Shown here: one piece after another, positions 1 through 8,521 of the stretch
Numbering within the stretch: position 1 is the first letter of the stretch
How the letters are laid out: each line of letters begins with the position of its first letter
From: an uncultured Flavobacterium sp.
GTDB lineage: Bacteria > Bacteroidota > Bacteroidia > Flavobacteriales > Flavobacteriaceae
Reading direction: 5' to 3'
DNA: 64,000 nucleotides
NCBI RefSeq assembly: GCF_951805225.1
Contig: NZ_OX638201.1
Span: forward strand, 1,674,001-1,738,000
The notes under the pieces: model-generated
Database searches by the model: none
Told to the model about the DNA's origin: nothing
Seen by the model: only the letters and a program-made list of their open reading frames with translations
Program-made: the position numbers and the translations under genes

Positions 1-34
1 AAAAACGCAATGTTTTTGGCAAAAAAACTATCGT

Positions 35-68
35 TTTGGGTCGTAAAAATTATAAATTTATATATTTG
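35..68 (+). promoter_or_regulatory. Bacteroidota-type promoter of the ECF sigma gene
   Basis: TATATTTG at 61-68 matches the Bacteroidota -7 consensus TAnnTTTG, and a TTTG at 35-38 lies 22 nt upstream as a possible -33 element. The box ends only 5 nt before the ATG at 74, so the transcript would have almost no leader. The match is by eye; the -33 spacing is slightly long. Confidence 0.5.
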
Positions 69-73
69 TTTCT

Positions 74-679
74 ATGAAAAGCGAAGATTACAACGATAAC
101 GATATATTAATCGAATCTCTAAAAAACGGAGACGAGAAAGCGTATACTTATTTGATCGACACGTATCATCACAAACTTTGTGTTTATGCCAATAGTCTGG
201 TAAAAAATGTTTACAGTGCCGAAGATATCGTGCAAAATGTATTTATAAAAGTTTGGGAACAACGTACTCGCTTAAAAACAAATCATGCAATTAAGAGCTT
301 TCTGTATAAATTAGTTTACAATGAGTTTATTGATTTGTATCGAAAAAATCAATCTTTATTTTCATTAGAAAAATCTTATTACGACGCCTTAAATTCAATT
401 GTTCTGGAAGATGATTCAGAATCTTTGCAACATGTCATAAATGCCGTTAATAAAGAAATTCAAAACCTTCCGCCAAAATGCAAAGAAGTTTTTATTTTGA
501 GCAAAAAAGAAGGTTTAACCAATATAGAAATTGCGGAACATCTTGACGTTTCGATAAAAACCGTTGAAGCTCAAATAACTAAAGCATTTTCGATTTTACG
601 ATCTTCGCTTGACGAGAAAATAAAAAACTTCTTGTTTTTACTGTTTTCTATAAAGAAAAATTTACGCTTAAATACTTAA
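74..679 (+). CDS. ECF RNA polymerase sigma-70 factor, FecI-like
   Basis: A 201-residue sigma factor of the extracytoplasmic-function class. Region 2 lies around residues 25-90, with the core-binding/-10 segment SAEDIVQNVFIKVWEQ. Region 4 lies around residues 130-180, with LPPKCKEVFILSK followed by the helix-turn-helix IEIAEHLDVSIKTVEAQI. Bacteroidota FecI-type factors usually sit next to a fecR anti-sigma gene and a TonB-receptor gene, but here the next gene is convergent and unrelated, so any partner lies outside the window or elsewhere. No other in-frame ATG is close, and the promoter box is immediately upstream, which suggests a leaderless or nearly leaderless mRNA. Confidence 0.9.
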   Translation: MKSEDYNDNDILIESLKNGDEKAYTYLIDTYHHKLCVYANSLVKNVYSAEDIVQNVFIKVWEQRTRLKTNHAIKSFLYKLVYNEFIDLYRKNQSLFSLEKSYYDALNSIVLEDDSESLQHVINAVNKEIQNLPPKCKEVFILSKKEGLTNIEIAEHLDVSIKTVEAQITKAFSILRSSLDEKIKNFLFLLFSIKKNLRLNT

Positions 680-733
680 AAGCGTTATTAATTTCTTTAT
701 TGAAAAACAGTGTAGTTTTTGGATGTATTTACT

Positions 734-1192
734 TTAAGATCTTGGTTTTGGCAAGTTTCTGTCGTACATAATAATAGTTCCTGCAACGGCTACATTCAAG
801 CTTTTTATAGATTTAAATTTCACCAAATGATGGCATTTTTCCATTGCTTTTAGCGACAAGCCATGATCTTCTGCACCTAATAAATAAACGCAACGTCTTG
901 GATGTTCAAAGGTTTCTAAATCAGAAGCTTTGTCGTTTAATTCAACGCCAACTAATCGCGCTCCTTTTGGCAAATTTTCATAGAAATCTTCAAAATTTTC
1001 ATAATGAAAATAAGGTATTGCTTTTACCGCATCATGAGTATCGCAAGCTTGTTTGGCATATCGATTACCAATGGTAAATATAAAAGTAGCACCCAGATTT
1101 TGAGCTGATCGCCACAAAACACCCAAATTTTCAGGCGTTTTACCATTTTGTATTCCTATGCCAAAATATTCGTTTATAAAATTATCATTCAT
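734..1192 (-). CDS. SpoU/TrmH-family RNA 2'-O-methyltransferase
   Basis: A SPOUT-fold RNA methyltransferase of about 152 residues. The three family motifs are visible: PENLGVLWRSAQNLGA near the N-terminus, VYLLGAEDHGLS near residue 115, and the knot motif LNVAVAGTIIMY near the C-terminus, which bind S-adenosylmethionine and the substrate. The start was set at the second Met (MNDNFINEYF), 12 codons inside the longest frame, because the extra residues look unrelated to the family. It is shorter than TrmH with an N-terminal substrate domain, so it is a catalytic-domain-only type. The target RNA cannot be told. It is convergent with the sigma factor gene. Confidence 0.85.
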   Translation of the reverse strand: MNDNFINEYFGIGIQNGKTPENLGVLWRSAQNLGATFIFTIGNRYAKQACDTHDAVKAIPYFHYENFEDFYENLPKGARLVGVELNDKASDLETFEHPRRCVYLLGAEDHGLSLKAMEKCHHLVKFKSIKSLNVAVAGTIIMYDRNLPKPRS

Positions 1193-1361
1193 AAGTGCAA
1201 AAATACAAACTGCAAGCACATGAGTCAATTTTAATTGAGATCAAACGAAAGTCTTGCATTTGTTATTACAATCTTGAAATTTCAATTAAATAAATTTCAT
1301 GTTTCAATTGAAAAATAAGTTTTGTTTGCCTTATTTTGCTCAAATTTGTATCAAAAAATAA

Positions 1362-1721
1362 ATGATTATAGAAGAATTAATCGGGAATTATGCCATTTCC
1401 GGAAGTAATCAGGATGAAAGTTTTGAAATGACTTACAAAGGTATTTTGAGTTTATCATTAGATAATGATAAGCGCGTTATTGCTAAATGGCTCATTAACA
1501 ACACTCAGGAACAAAAAGGCTACGGTTTCTTTAAAGACAATATTCTGGTTATTAATTTCAGCTATAAAGGCGAAAATAATAAAACTTACAAAGGCGTTGC
1601 TGTTTACAGATGCATCACCAAAGATGTATTGGAAGGTTTTTGGTCTGAAAAACATGGAAATCCCCTATTTCTTGGAACTGAACATTGTTTGAGAATGGAA
1701 AGTACCGAGAAACTAAACTAG
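1362..1721 (+). CDS. hypothetical protein, small beta-rich
   Basis: A 119-residue protein not recognised as a known family. It has no signal peptide or membrane segment. The alternating pattern of short hydrophobic stretches and Gly/Asn turns (GNYAISGS, YKGILSLSL, GYGFFKDNILVINFSY) looks like a small beta-barrel or lipocalin-like fold, which is inference only. It stands alone between two minus-strand genes, so it has its own promoter. Confidence 0.6.
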   Translation: MIIEELIGNYAISGSNQDESFEMTYKGILSLSLDNDKRVIAKWLINNTQEQKGYGFFKDNILVINFSYKGENNKTYKGVAVYRCITKDVLEGFWSEKHGNPLFLGTEHCLRMESTEKLN

Positions 1722-1789
1722 ATTTTGTCTCTAAATTATTAGCTGAATTTTATTTCTAATTACAAATTCAAAGACAATTTACCTGAATA

Positions 1790-2038
1790 TTATTTGTAAA
1801 GCGTAATTGTGTCGGCAAGATTTTCTTTACTAATAAATGCTGCAATATATTCCTGCACTTCATTTTTAGTTTCAACCGGTGTTTCGAAGGAATTGATGTG
1901 AAATTCATCATCCTGATCCAGAATATGTATAATTTCTGTGTAACCAAGGGAAATTAAACTTCCTTTTAATTTAATGATATTAAACTGCTGTTTGCCATCT
2001 AATTCCTTGCGTACTTTTAGTTTTATAGCTTTATCCAT
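1790..2038 (-). CDS. hypothetical small protein
   Basis: An 82-residue protein of unknown function, rich in Lys and Glu, with no membrane segment. The start ATG at 2038 is preceded by an A/T-rich leader typical of this genome. It is convergent with the small gene to its left and separated by about 190 bp from the CorA gene. Coding status rests on frame length and a protein-like composition only. Confidence 0.5.
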   Translation of the reverse strand: MDKAIKLKVRKELDGKQQFNIIKLKGSLISLGYTEIIHILDQDDEFHINSFETPVETKNEVQEYIAAFISKENLADTITLYK

Positions 2039-2230
2039 AGTAAAATATTTTAAATTAATAAGTCAGTTACTTATTCCAAATATAAAATTAATTCTTTGAA
2101 ACCACTGTTAAAAAAGATGCTTTAACAGATTATTTATCAACACATTAATAACAATTTCGTAAGATAAAAACAACATTTATTTCCCGAAATTTTACGTTTA
2201 ATCAAAATGAAATTCGTTGCAGAATTTTAG

Positions 2231-3193
2231 TTAATTCAGCCATTTTTTTCGTTTAAACCATATTAACGGAACTACAAAACATAAAAGTATTAGCGTAATC
2301 GCAAAAACATATCCGTATTCCCAATCCAATTCTGGCATATTTTTGAAGTTCATTCCGTAAATTCCTGCAACAAGCATTGGCAAAGAAATGCACATTGTTA
2401 TTATCGTCAAGGTTTTAAAAATCTTATTTTGCTGAAGATCTATTCTCGTTGACACATAATCTTTAAGATCTTCCAGACGCTCAAAATTATTCTGAACATA
2501 TTCGTTGATTACCGTTAAATCCGTCAATTCTAATAAAATTGCATCTTTAACTTCAGCTTCCAGTTTTTCGCTTTTTCTAAGCATCAATAAAATTCGCCTA
2601 AACTCATTAAGAGATTCTTTAATTATAAAATTATTGAACTTCAAAGCAGTTATTTCATTTAATCCTTGTTCAGAAAAGTCATTTTCCTTTTGTAATCTCA
2701 AATAAATTGTTTTGATATTCTTTGAAATAATCTCCGTTAAATCCGCAAAATAATCGGGAACAATTCCAATCATCATTTGTAGAAATGTATCTATTGTAAA
2801 AGGCAGATTTTTTATTTTATCGAAATGTTCTTGTTTTTTATTTTCAGGAATAAACTTCTCAAAATTAATATCCATAAACGAAAACATGATTTTTTCTTTA
2901 AGAATAAAGGAAACAATCACTTCTTCGACTTTATTTTGTGGCGTAAAATAAGGGAACGAAAAATTAAATGCCAGCTGATTTTCTTTTTCTAAATAATGCG
3001 AACTAATTTCAATATCCTCGCTATTGTTAAGAATTGTGGTATCGATATCAAAAAGCTTTTCAAAAACCGGAACGTCTTTCTTGGCGTAATTTACAACCTG
3101 AACACTATTTATTCCCTTCAGATCTTTCGGAATTTCATCGATGCTTTTTACTCTTGTAATATTTTTATTGGTATCTAAAAGTTCAATAATCAT
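2231..3193 (-). CDS. corA: CorA-like magnesium/divalent cation transporter
   Basis: A 320-residue protein with the CorA plan: a long cytoplasmic alpha/beta and coiled-coil domain (residues 1-255) followed by two C-terminal membrane helices. The selectivity signature YGMNF sits at the end of the first helix (around residue 280), followed by the short MPELDW loop and the second helix ending in a basic tail (WFKRKKWLN). CorA proteins are pentameric inner-membrane Mg2+ (sometimes Co2+/Ni2+) channels. The symbol is a family name; the exact ion is not deducible. The gene is monocistronic. Confidence 0.9.
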   Translation of the reverse strand: MIIELLDTNKNITRVKSIDEIPKDLKGINSVQVVNYAKKDVPVFEKLFDIDTTILNNSEDIEISSHYLEKENQLAFNFSFPYFTPQNKVEEVIVSFILKEKIMFSFMDINFEKFIPENKKQEHFDKIKNLPFTIDTFLQMMIGIVPDYFADLTEIISKNIKTIYLRLQKENDFSEQGLNEITALKFNNFIIKESLNEFRRILLMLRKSEKLEAEVKDAILLELTDLTVINEYVQNNFERLEDLKDYVSTRIDLQQNKIFKTLTIITMCISLPMLVAGIYGMNFKNMPELDWEYGYVFAITLILLCFVVPLIWFKRKKWLN

Positions 3194-3296
3194 AGATGAA
3201 GTTTTATGTTGTAGTTTGGCTTTTATACCTTTTACTACTATTGGTTTTGAACTAATTTAAGTTCAATTTATGGATTATCCTAAATTTATAAGCTTC

Positions 3297-3935
3297 TTAA
3301 AAACCGAATATTTCTTTCAGTTCAATAATAAAAGTTCCATTTGGTAATTTTTTCGGCGCTTTTGCTAATTTCTCCGCTAATAAAGCTGTTGGTAAAGGTT
3401 TGTATTTTTTCAGAATCCCAATTGAATTAAGCACATTTAGAACAGGTACCATTATTTTTTCGCCCAAACGATCTGTTCCGGTTCTTAAAAGTAATCCAGG
3501 TCTGAAAATAATATATTGTTCAAAATTCAGTTCAGCAATTTTGTCTTCGAGTTTTCCTTTTATCTGAGAATAAAAAATCTTGCTTTGCGCAGAAGCTCCG
3601 TAAGCAGACAACAAAACAACCGAAGAAACTCCGTTTTCTTTGGCTAAACTGGCGAACTTTGCCGGAATATCAAAATCTATTTTCAATTGATTTTCTTCTG
3701 AACCTGCAGCTTTTAAAGTTGTTCCTAAACAAGAGAAAAAAACATCTCCAACTATCAGATCTTTAAACGATTCGATATTTGAAAAATCGACAATTTGCTC
3801 GACTAATTTAGGATGTTGTTTCCCAATTGATCTCCTTACAAAAACTGTAACTGTTGTATAATCTTTGTCTTCTAAAAGTTGGTCAACCAGAAATTCTCCC
3901 GTTGCACCTGTTGCGCCAATAACTATTGCTTTCAT
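3297..3935 (-). CDS. NAD(P)-binding Rossmann-fold oxidoreductase (atypical SDR)
   Basis: A 212-residue protein with an N-terminal dinucleotide-binding motif VIGATGATGEFLVDQLL (GxxGxxG type) and a short Rossmann fold. The FFSCLGTTLKAAGS segment and the AYGAS stretch resemble the HTATIP2/NAD(P)H-binding subgroup of atypical SDRs rather than classical YxxxK dehydrogenases. The substrate is unknown. It is followed 39 nt upstream in the same orientation by the cyclase gene, so the two may be cotranscribed. Confidence 0.8.
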   Translation of the reverse strand: MKAIVIGATGATGEFLVDQLLEDKDYTTVTVFVRRSIGKQHPKLVEQIVDFSNIESFKDLIVGDVFFSCLGTTLKAAGSEENQLKIDFDIPAKFASLAKENGVSSVVLLSAYGASAQSKIFYSQIKGKLEDKIAELNFEQYIIFRPGLLLRTGTDRLGEKIMVPVLNVLNSIGILKKYKPLPTALLAEKLAKAPKKLPNGTFIIELKEIFGF

Positions 3936-3974
3936 GTTATAAATTTATAAATATTCCTTGTAATACAGCCGACT

Positions 3975-5015
3975 TTAAAAATTAAAATCTACTGTATAAA
4001 GTTGCATTGGTTTTGCTTTTCCTCTTAAAAGTATTTCTCCCTGATGGCTGTAATCTACCTGAGAATCTTCCGGTAATACTTCTTTTATTGCTTCTGAAAC
4101 CACAAAATCATGGTTAAAATCATTGCACTTACATTGAATTCTGGAAGTTGTATTGAGAAGATCGCCATGATAAACGATCTCTTTTTTTACTTTTCCAACC
4201 CAAGTTGTTATTGCTGTACCAATATGCATTCCTGCTTTAAATTTTGGAACAATATTATAATGTTCCAGATAATATTCCTTTTTGCTTTCTATACTTTGCC
4301 TCAAAAGATAAAAACAATACAGGCAACGTTTGTCTTTTAATCCGGATTTTGTTTTCCATGTCAATATAATTTCATCTCCCGCATATTGATAGATTTCTGC
4401 GCGCGAAGCCATAATTGCATCGGTAAAATCGTTGAATAAATCCTGCAACATTTTACTGTAAAGAAGATCTCCCAATTGTTCCGCCAATGTTGTGGACGAT
4501 TTTACATCGACAAACATAAAAATTCGTTCTTCCTGCATTGGACGATGATATTGGCCTGTAAAATAATTATAGAAAAATCGGCTGTTTAATAAACTGCTAA
4601 CTTCCAGAAAAAGAATTAAAAATATAGATGCTCCAAACGAAAATATAAAATCTTCGATCAAACGATCTTTAATGTAACTTTTGATTACTTCCTGATAAGT
4701 CAATTTGCCCAGAATTTCTTCAAAAAGTACGATACAAAGAAGCAAAAAAAGCAAGATAGCAATGCTGTAAAGAAATGCTTTAAGAATAATGGTTTTCAAA
4801 AAAGAGTATTTATTCAGCTTGACAGATCTTTCGAAAGTTATAATGATAATGCTGATGAAAATTCCAATCATTGTCCCTGGCAAAAACCTTAAATAAGCAT
4901 AACCAGAACCTGCATTTGTAAAAACAGCATAAAGCAAACCTAATATTCCGCCTACAATGATTGCTTTATAAGTGAGACTGTATTTTCTATAAAAAGGTAT
5001 TTTTGGCAATTCCAT
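3975..5015 (-). CDS. membrane-anchored adenylate/guanylate cyclase
   Basis: A 346-residue protein. Residues 1-155 hold about four hydrophobic helices. The C-terminal part (about 165-346) is a class III nucleotide cyclase domain: MFVDVKSSTTLAEQLG carries the first metal-binding Asp and YQYAGDEIILTW the second, with the dimer-arm segment AGMHIGTAITTWVGKVKKE. It should make cAMP or cGMP at the inner face of the cytoplasmic membrane. Two Crp/Fnr-family genes lie in the window, but no direct link can be shown. The substrate-specifying residues were not resolved by eye. Confidence 0.85.
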   Translation of the reverse strand: MELPKIPFYRKYSLTYKAIIVGGILGLLYAVFTNAGSGYAYLRFLPGTMIGIFISIIIITFERSVKLNKYSFLKTIILKAFLYSIAILLFLLLCIVLFEEILGKLTYQEVIKSYIKDRLIEDFIFSFGASIFLILFLEVSSLLNSRFFYNYFTGQYHRPMQEERIFMFVDVKSSTTLAEQLGDLLYSKMLQDLFNDFTDAIMASRAEIYQYAGDEIILTWKTKSGLKDKRCLYCFYLLRQSIESKKEYYLEHYNIVPKFKAGMHIGTAITTWVGKVKKEIVYHGDLLNTTSRIQCKCNDFNHDFVVSEAIKEVLPEDSQVDYSHQGEILLRGKAKPMQLYTVDFNF

Positions 5016-5124
5016 AACGACATTAGCTTTAGTTTGAGACGGGCTAAAAATGCAAAAAAAGTATTCTAATCAAAAGTAATACAGAACGTTAAGGATAAAA
5101 AATTATTTTTTTACTATTATAATA

Positions 5125-5163
5125 TTCTGATAGCGAAGAAACTGTACTTCTCCACTATCAGAA
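5125..5163 (-). terminator. stem-loop 3' of the DJ-1/PfpI gene
   Basis: TTCTGATAG at 5125-5133 pairs perfectly with CTATCAGAA at 5155-5163, with an inner GAAG/CTTC pairing. It lies just past the stop of the gene ending at 5174 on the minus strand and is followed by an A/T-rich stretch with only a weak T-run. Confidence 0.5.
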
Positions 5164-5173
5164 CTTATTATAA

Positions 5174-5998
5174 TTATTTTTTAACTAACCAGTTTTCAAC
5201 GGCTCTCGAAAAATCAGCTACATCAATTGGATGTCTGCTTGTTACTATGTTTCCGTCTGTTACAACAGTTTCTTCAAGCACGATTCCGCCAGCATTTTTC
5301 AAATCTGATTGAATGTTCCAATATCCAGTTAATTTTCTTCCTTTCAAAATATCTGCTGATGCTAATACAACTGGCGCATGACAAATTGCAGCTATTAATT
5401 TCCCTGATTTATTGAAATCCTGAACGAATTTAATAACGTCTTTGTCATATCGAAGATTATCCGGATTCCAAGCTCCACCCGGAATAAACACGGCATCATA
5501 ATCACTTACTTTTATTTGATCTGCAGTTCGGTCAAATTTTATCCAGCCAACTGGTTGCAAATATTGAATTGCCATTACGTGCGTTTTTGCCATTTCAGGA
5601 AATGCAAGTCCATATCTTTCCGGAGCAGGATTGTATTTTGGAGCGACAATTTCTACCTCTGCTCCCAGTTCTCTAAAATACCAAACCGGACCAGTTAATT
5701 CAATTTCTTCAAAACCATCTGCTACAAGAACAGCGATTTTCTTTCCTTTTAGAACGGTTTTGTCTTTTACGGGAGTAAAAAAGAATGCTTTTAAAGCTTC
5801 ATTTCCCGGTGCGTCTAATAATTTTGTTACGGGCATATTTACCACTGCCGATTGAGTAGATAATTGATTTACAACTGCTAACTCGTTACTGTAATTTGTT
5901 TTCATTTCTTTAGTTTTAACTTTTACTTGAGATTCTACATTTGCTACAGCAAGTACACTTATTATACTTGCAACGATCATTTTATTTATTGTTTTCAT
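5174..5998 (-). CDS. exported DJ-1/PfpI-family protein
   Basis: A 274-residue protein with an N-terminal signal-like segment (KMIVASIISVLAVANVES) and a DJ-1/PfpI domain from about residue 65. The nucleophile-elbow cysteine is in IAAICHAPVVLAS, and the VFIPGGAWNPDNLR loop is the family's GGxxxPD motif. DJ-1/PfpI proteins include glyoxalases, chaperones and proteases, so the activity here is open. The signal peptide suggests an envelope location, unusual for the family. It is followed by an ABM-domain protein, also exported, suggesting an oxidative or electrophile stress unit. Confidence 0.85.
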   Translation of the reverse strand: MKTINKMIVASIISVLAVANVESQVKVKTKEMKTNYSNELAVVNQLSTQSAVVNMPVTKLLDAPGNEALKAFFFTPVKDKTVLKGKKIAVLVADGFEEIELTGPVWYFRELGAEVEIVAPKYNPAPERYGLAFPEMAKTHVMAIQYLQPVGWIKFDRTADQIKVSDYDAVFIPGGAWNPDNLRYDKDVIKFVQDFNKSGKLIAAICHAPVVLASADILKGRKLTGYWNIQSDLKNAGGIVLEETVVTDGNIVTSRHPIDVADFSRAVENWLVKK

Positions 5999-6042
5999 TT
6001 TCTTTAGATTTAAGTGTTTATGAGGATTGTTTTTAATTTTTG

Positions 6043-6804
6043 TTATTCTCGAGTAAGCGGTGCAAACTCAATTAGATTGTGAATTCCGTCTTGAAATGGT
6101 TGTTTTTTAATGCTGGTATTCAGATATTCAATTACTGGCTGAATGGGCGGAAAATTCAAATGATACTCAAATGCATCTTTGCTTCGGAATTTCTCGAAAG
6201 TCACAAATTGGGTTTTATCTTCTTCTAATTGTGACAATTGATAGCTTACAACTCCTGGTTCACTTCTGAATTTTGGCATTGCCGTGTGATAGATATTTTT
6301 GAAGCTTTCTTCGGTTCCTGATTTTGCATCTACAAAAAGCATTATTGTTAATTGATTGTCTTCTTTTTTGCTGACTTTTCTCCAATCTTGTTTAGAAATA
6401 GGCTCTAAATCTTTTATATCAATTATTTTTTCAGGTTTAACCAAAGCCGTTTTTCCGAGTTTAATTACTGCTTTGGATTTTGAATTACTTCTAAAATTCT
6501 TCATCGTTTTTTTATTCGACCAACGTTCAAATAACCAAAGCACTGATGGATTATCTTGTTCGAAATACGCTTCTGACATAATATTATTTTCATCAGAAAG
6601 AGATTCTAATACATAATCAATCAATATCTTACGGAACTTCTCCTGATATTCTTCTTTAACTTCATAACGTGTGATTGTAGCAGCTATTTCTTCGCTTTTA
6701 AATTCTTCAGCTAGAGTTTTATGTGCAGCTTTGGCTGATGCAGATAATGAAAATGCTGAAAAAGCTACTATTGCAGTGAGCATTTTAGGGATTCTTTTTT
6801 TCAT
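6043..6804 (-). CDS. exported antibiotic-biosynthesis-monooxygenase (ABM) domain protein
   Basis: A 253-residue protein with a signal peptide (TAIVAFSAFSLSASAKA) and two ABM-like halves: residues about 40-115 (ITRYEVKEEYQEKFRKIL and SVLWLFERWSNKKTM) and about 150-235 (IMLFVDAKSGTEESFKNI and TFEKFRSKDAFEYHL). ABM proteins are dimeric alpha/beta barrels such as quinol monooxygenases (YgiN) or heme-degrading enzymes. A tandem-domain exported version is less common. It lies 44 bp from the DJ-1 gene in the same orientation. Confidence 0.75.
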   Translation of the reverse strand: MKKRIPKMLTAIVAFSAFSLSASAKAAHKTLAEEFKSEEIAATITRYEVKEEYQEKFRKILIDYVLESLSDENNIMSEAYFEQDNPSVLWLFERWSNKKTMKNFRSNSKSKAVIKLGKTALVKPEKIIDIKDLEPISKQDWRKVSKKEDNQLTIMLFVDAKSGTEESFKNIYHTAMPKFRSEPGVVSYQLSQLEEDKTQFVTFEKFRSKDAFEYHLNFPPIQPVIEYLNTSIKKQPFQDGIHNLIEFAPLTRE

Positions 6805-6862
6805 ATCATTTCGTTTTATAATTAGTGCTTACTTTTTTTGACGGTGTTCAGCTTTTCCGTTT

Positions 6863-7087
6863 TTAAATTGTTTTTTTACTTCTGAAAACTAAAACTCCCA
6901 GATAATGAAACAATAAACCGGTTCCCCATGCAGCGGTTTGCCACAAAGGCCATAAATACGTTCTGTCTGTAAAAAACCAGATCAACCAAATGGCTGGAAT
7001 ACTTAATACGAATACTAATAAGTGAATTCTGAAACCTTTTTCCGGATTGATTTGAGCAACTTTTTGCTCGTTTGCTAAATGTCTCAT
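6863..7087 (-). CDS. 2TM domain protein
   Basis: A 74-residue protein with two predicted membrane helices (about residues 22-40 and 48-66) separated by a short polar turn, matching the 2TM domain common as a small stand-alone protein in Flavobacteriia. Function is unknown. It has a basic, cytoplasmic-looking N-terminus (MRHLANEQKVAQ) and C-terminus (RSKKTI). Confidence 0.75.
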   Translation of the reverse strand: MRHLANEQKVAQINPEKGFRIHLLVFVLSIPAIWLIWFFTDRTYLWPLWQTAAWGTGLLFHYLGVLVFRSKKTI

Positions 7088-7241
7088 GATGTTGATTTTA
7101 TAATTTTTTGAATATTTATTTAAATTGTTATTTTGAAAAAAATGTATTGGTATAATCCTTACGGGATATTTTATCTGGCGGGTCTTTTATTTTTACTACC
7201 AACCTTTAAATTCTGGCGGATTATCTTTTTTACTATTCTAT

Positions 7242-7829
7242 TTATTTAAGTTGTTTTCCTAATTTCTCTACTTTTTTTAGCCATTTATTTCGTTGACTTT
7301 CAGTTGATTTTCGCATAAAACCAAATGTTGAAAATCTGATTGGATCAAATCCTACGTAACCAAAAACAATGTTTTTAAGGATCTGATATTGTGAGGCTCG
7401 GTAAATGAGATAGAACCACCATTTTGGCGTGTCCATTGTAACAAGAAGCCTTAAGCTTTTTCCTTTTAAAAGTTTTTCGGGGAATATTTTTCCGGAATGG
7501 TGTTTGAATGCAAAGTCAGGAAGTAGGATTCTGTCGATGTATCCTTTGGTGATTGCTGGCATAAAACCCCACCAGTTTGGGTAGCATAAAACAACGTGAT
7601 CTGCCCATTTGATAAGTTCTTGCGAATGGACTAAATCTTGTTCGAGTTCAAGAGTTTCTCCGTTTTTATATCCGTCAGAAAGATTTACATTAAAATCAAG
7701 TCTTGAGATATAAATCGTTTTACAATTTGCTCCTGTACTTTCTACTCCTTTTCTGTAAGCGCCTAATAATGCGTTACAAAAAGAATTTTCAGATGGATGC
7801 CCAAGTATAAGTAAGATATTCGTTTTCAT
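7242..7829 (-). CDS. NAD(P)H-dependent flavodoxin-fold oxidoreductase
   Basis: A 195-residue flavodoxin-fold protein of the NAD(P)H:quinone reductase/KefF type. ILLILGHPSENSFCNALL is the phosphate-binding first strand and loop, and CYPNWWGFMPAITKGYIDRILLPDFAFK is the typical FMN-binding and dimer-contact segment. It probably reduces quinones or other electrophiles. It follows a Crp/Fnr gene, and a 16-bp palindrome sits 34 bp upstream of its probable -7 box, so it is a good candidate target of that regulator. Confidence 0.85.
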   Translation of the reverse strand: MKTNILLILGHPSENSFCNALLGAYRKGVESTGANCKTIYISRLDFNVNLSDGYKNGETLELEQDLVHSQELIKWADHVVLCYPNWWGFMPAITKGYIDRILLPDFAFKHHSGKIFPEKLLKGKSLRLLVTMDTPKWWFYLIYRASQYQILKNIVFGYVGFDPIRFSTFGFMRKSTESQRNKWLKKVEKLGKQLK

Positions 7830-7853
7830 TGCAGTTCATTTAATTTGACACTG

Positions 7854-7899
7854 CAAAGATTTTAAATAATAGAAAAGGGTTCGTGACACAAATGTGTCA
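7854..7899 (-). promoter_or_regulatory. Crp/Fnr-type operator and promoter box of the flavodoxin-fold reductase gene
   Basis: A perfect palindrome TGACACAAATGTGTCA occupies 7884-7899. On the minus strand AATCTTTG (7854-7861), one mismatch from TAnnTTTG, lies between it and the ATG at 7829. Centre-to-centre distance is 34 bp, the geometry of a class II Crp activator site around -41. The adjacent Crp/Fnr gene (7905-8495) is the natural candidate regulator. Confidence 0.6.
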
Positions 7900-7904
7900 A
7901 AATA

Positions 7905-8495
7905 TTATTGATGCGCTAATTTTTGCCTAATTCTGGTAAGTGATTGTCTTTCAATGCCCAGAAAGCTACAAAGATGAGAAACAGATATTCTGTTAAAGAG
8001 ATCTGAATGGTGTTTTATAAAATCAATATATCGCTCTTCGGCAGTTTGAAATATGAAGTTTTCAATACGGGATTGTTGTCGTTTTAGGATTTCTTCGGCA
8101 ACTAAACGTCCGTATTTTTCAAAGCTGGGCAAATTTTTGTAGATCCATTGCAAATCTTCATAAGAAAGACAAACCATTAAAGTTGGTTCTAAACACTGAA
8201 TGGAATATTTACTAGGTTGTTGTGTTATAAAAGCTGGATAATGTGTAGCATAATCGCCTTCTGAATAAAAACCGACCGTGATTTCATTGCCTTCATTATC
8301 TACAAAAGATGAACGAACTAATCCGCTTGCAATAAAACCTATCGATTTTTGGACTTTACCGACTTGTAGAAAAAAGTCTTTTTTATTGAGTTCTTCAAAT
8401 GTCAATCTCAAAGCATATTGAGACATTTCGGCGTCAGTTATTTCAGGACAAATTTCCCTAACTGATTTTAAAAGTATCTCTGCTCCTAATTCCAT
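7905..8495 (-). CDS. Crp/Fnr-family transcriptional regulator
   Basis: A 196-residue regulator. An N-terminal cyclic-nucleotide-binding-fold domain (residues about 20-130, with KSIGFIASGLVRSSFVD and EGDYATHYPAF) is joined by a long helix to a C-terminal helix-turn-helix, ISVSHLCSFLGIERQSLTRIRQKL. No Fnr-type N-terminal Cys cluster is present, so it is not an Fe-S oxygen sensor. The effector is unknown. It sits upstream of, and in line with, the flavodoxin-fold reductase and probably acts on the palindrome at 7884-7899. Confidence 0.85.
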   Translation of the reverse strand: MELGAEILLKSVREICPEITDAEMSQYALRLTFEELNKKDFFLQVGKVQKSIGFIASGLVRSSFVDNEGNEITVGFYSEGDYATHYPAFITQQPSKYSIQCLEPTLMVCLSYEDLQWIYKNLPSFEKYGRLVAEEILKRQQSRIENFIFQTAEERYIDFIKHHSDLFNRISVSHLCSFLGIERQSLTRIRQKLAHQ

Positions 8496-8521
8496 CTTAA
8501 GACTTCTTTTTGATGATGTAT

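Noticed and set aside
7142..7249. 35-codon plus-strand hydrophobic frame (YWYNPYGIFYLAGLL and on)
   Set aside because: It overlaps the end of the flavodoxin-fold reductase gene and its hydrophobicity is expected from A/T-rich DNA; no promoter seen, though a small membrane peptide cannot be excluded.
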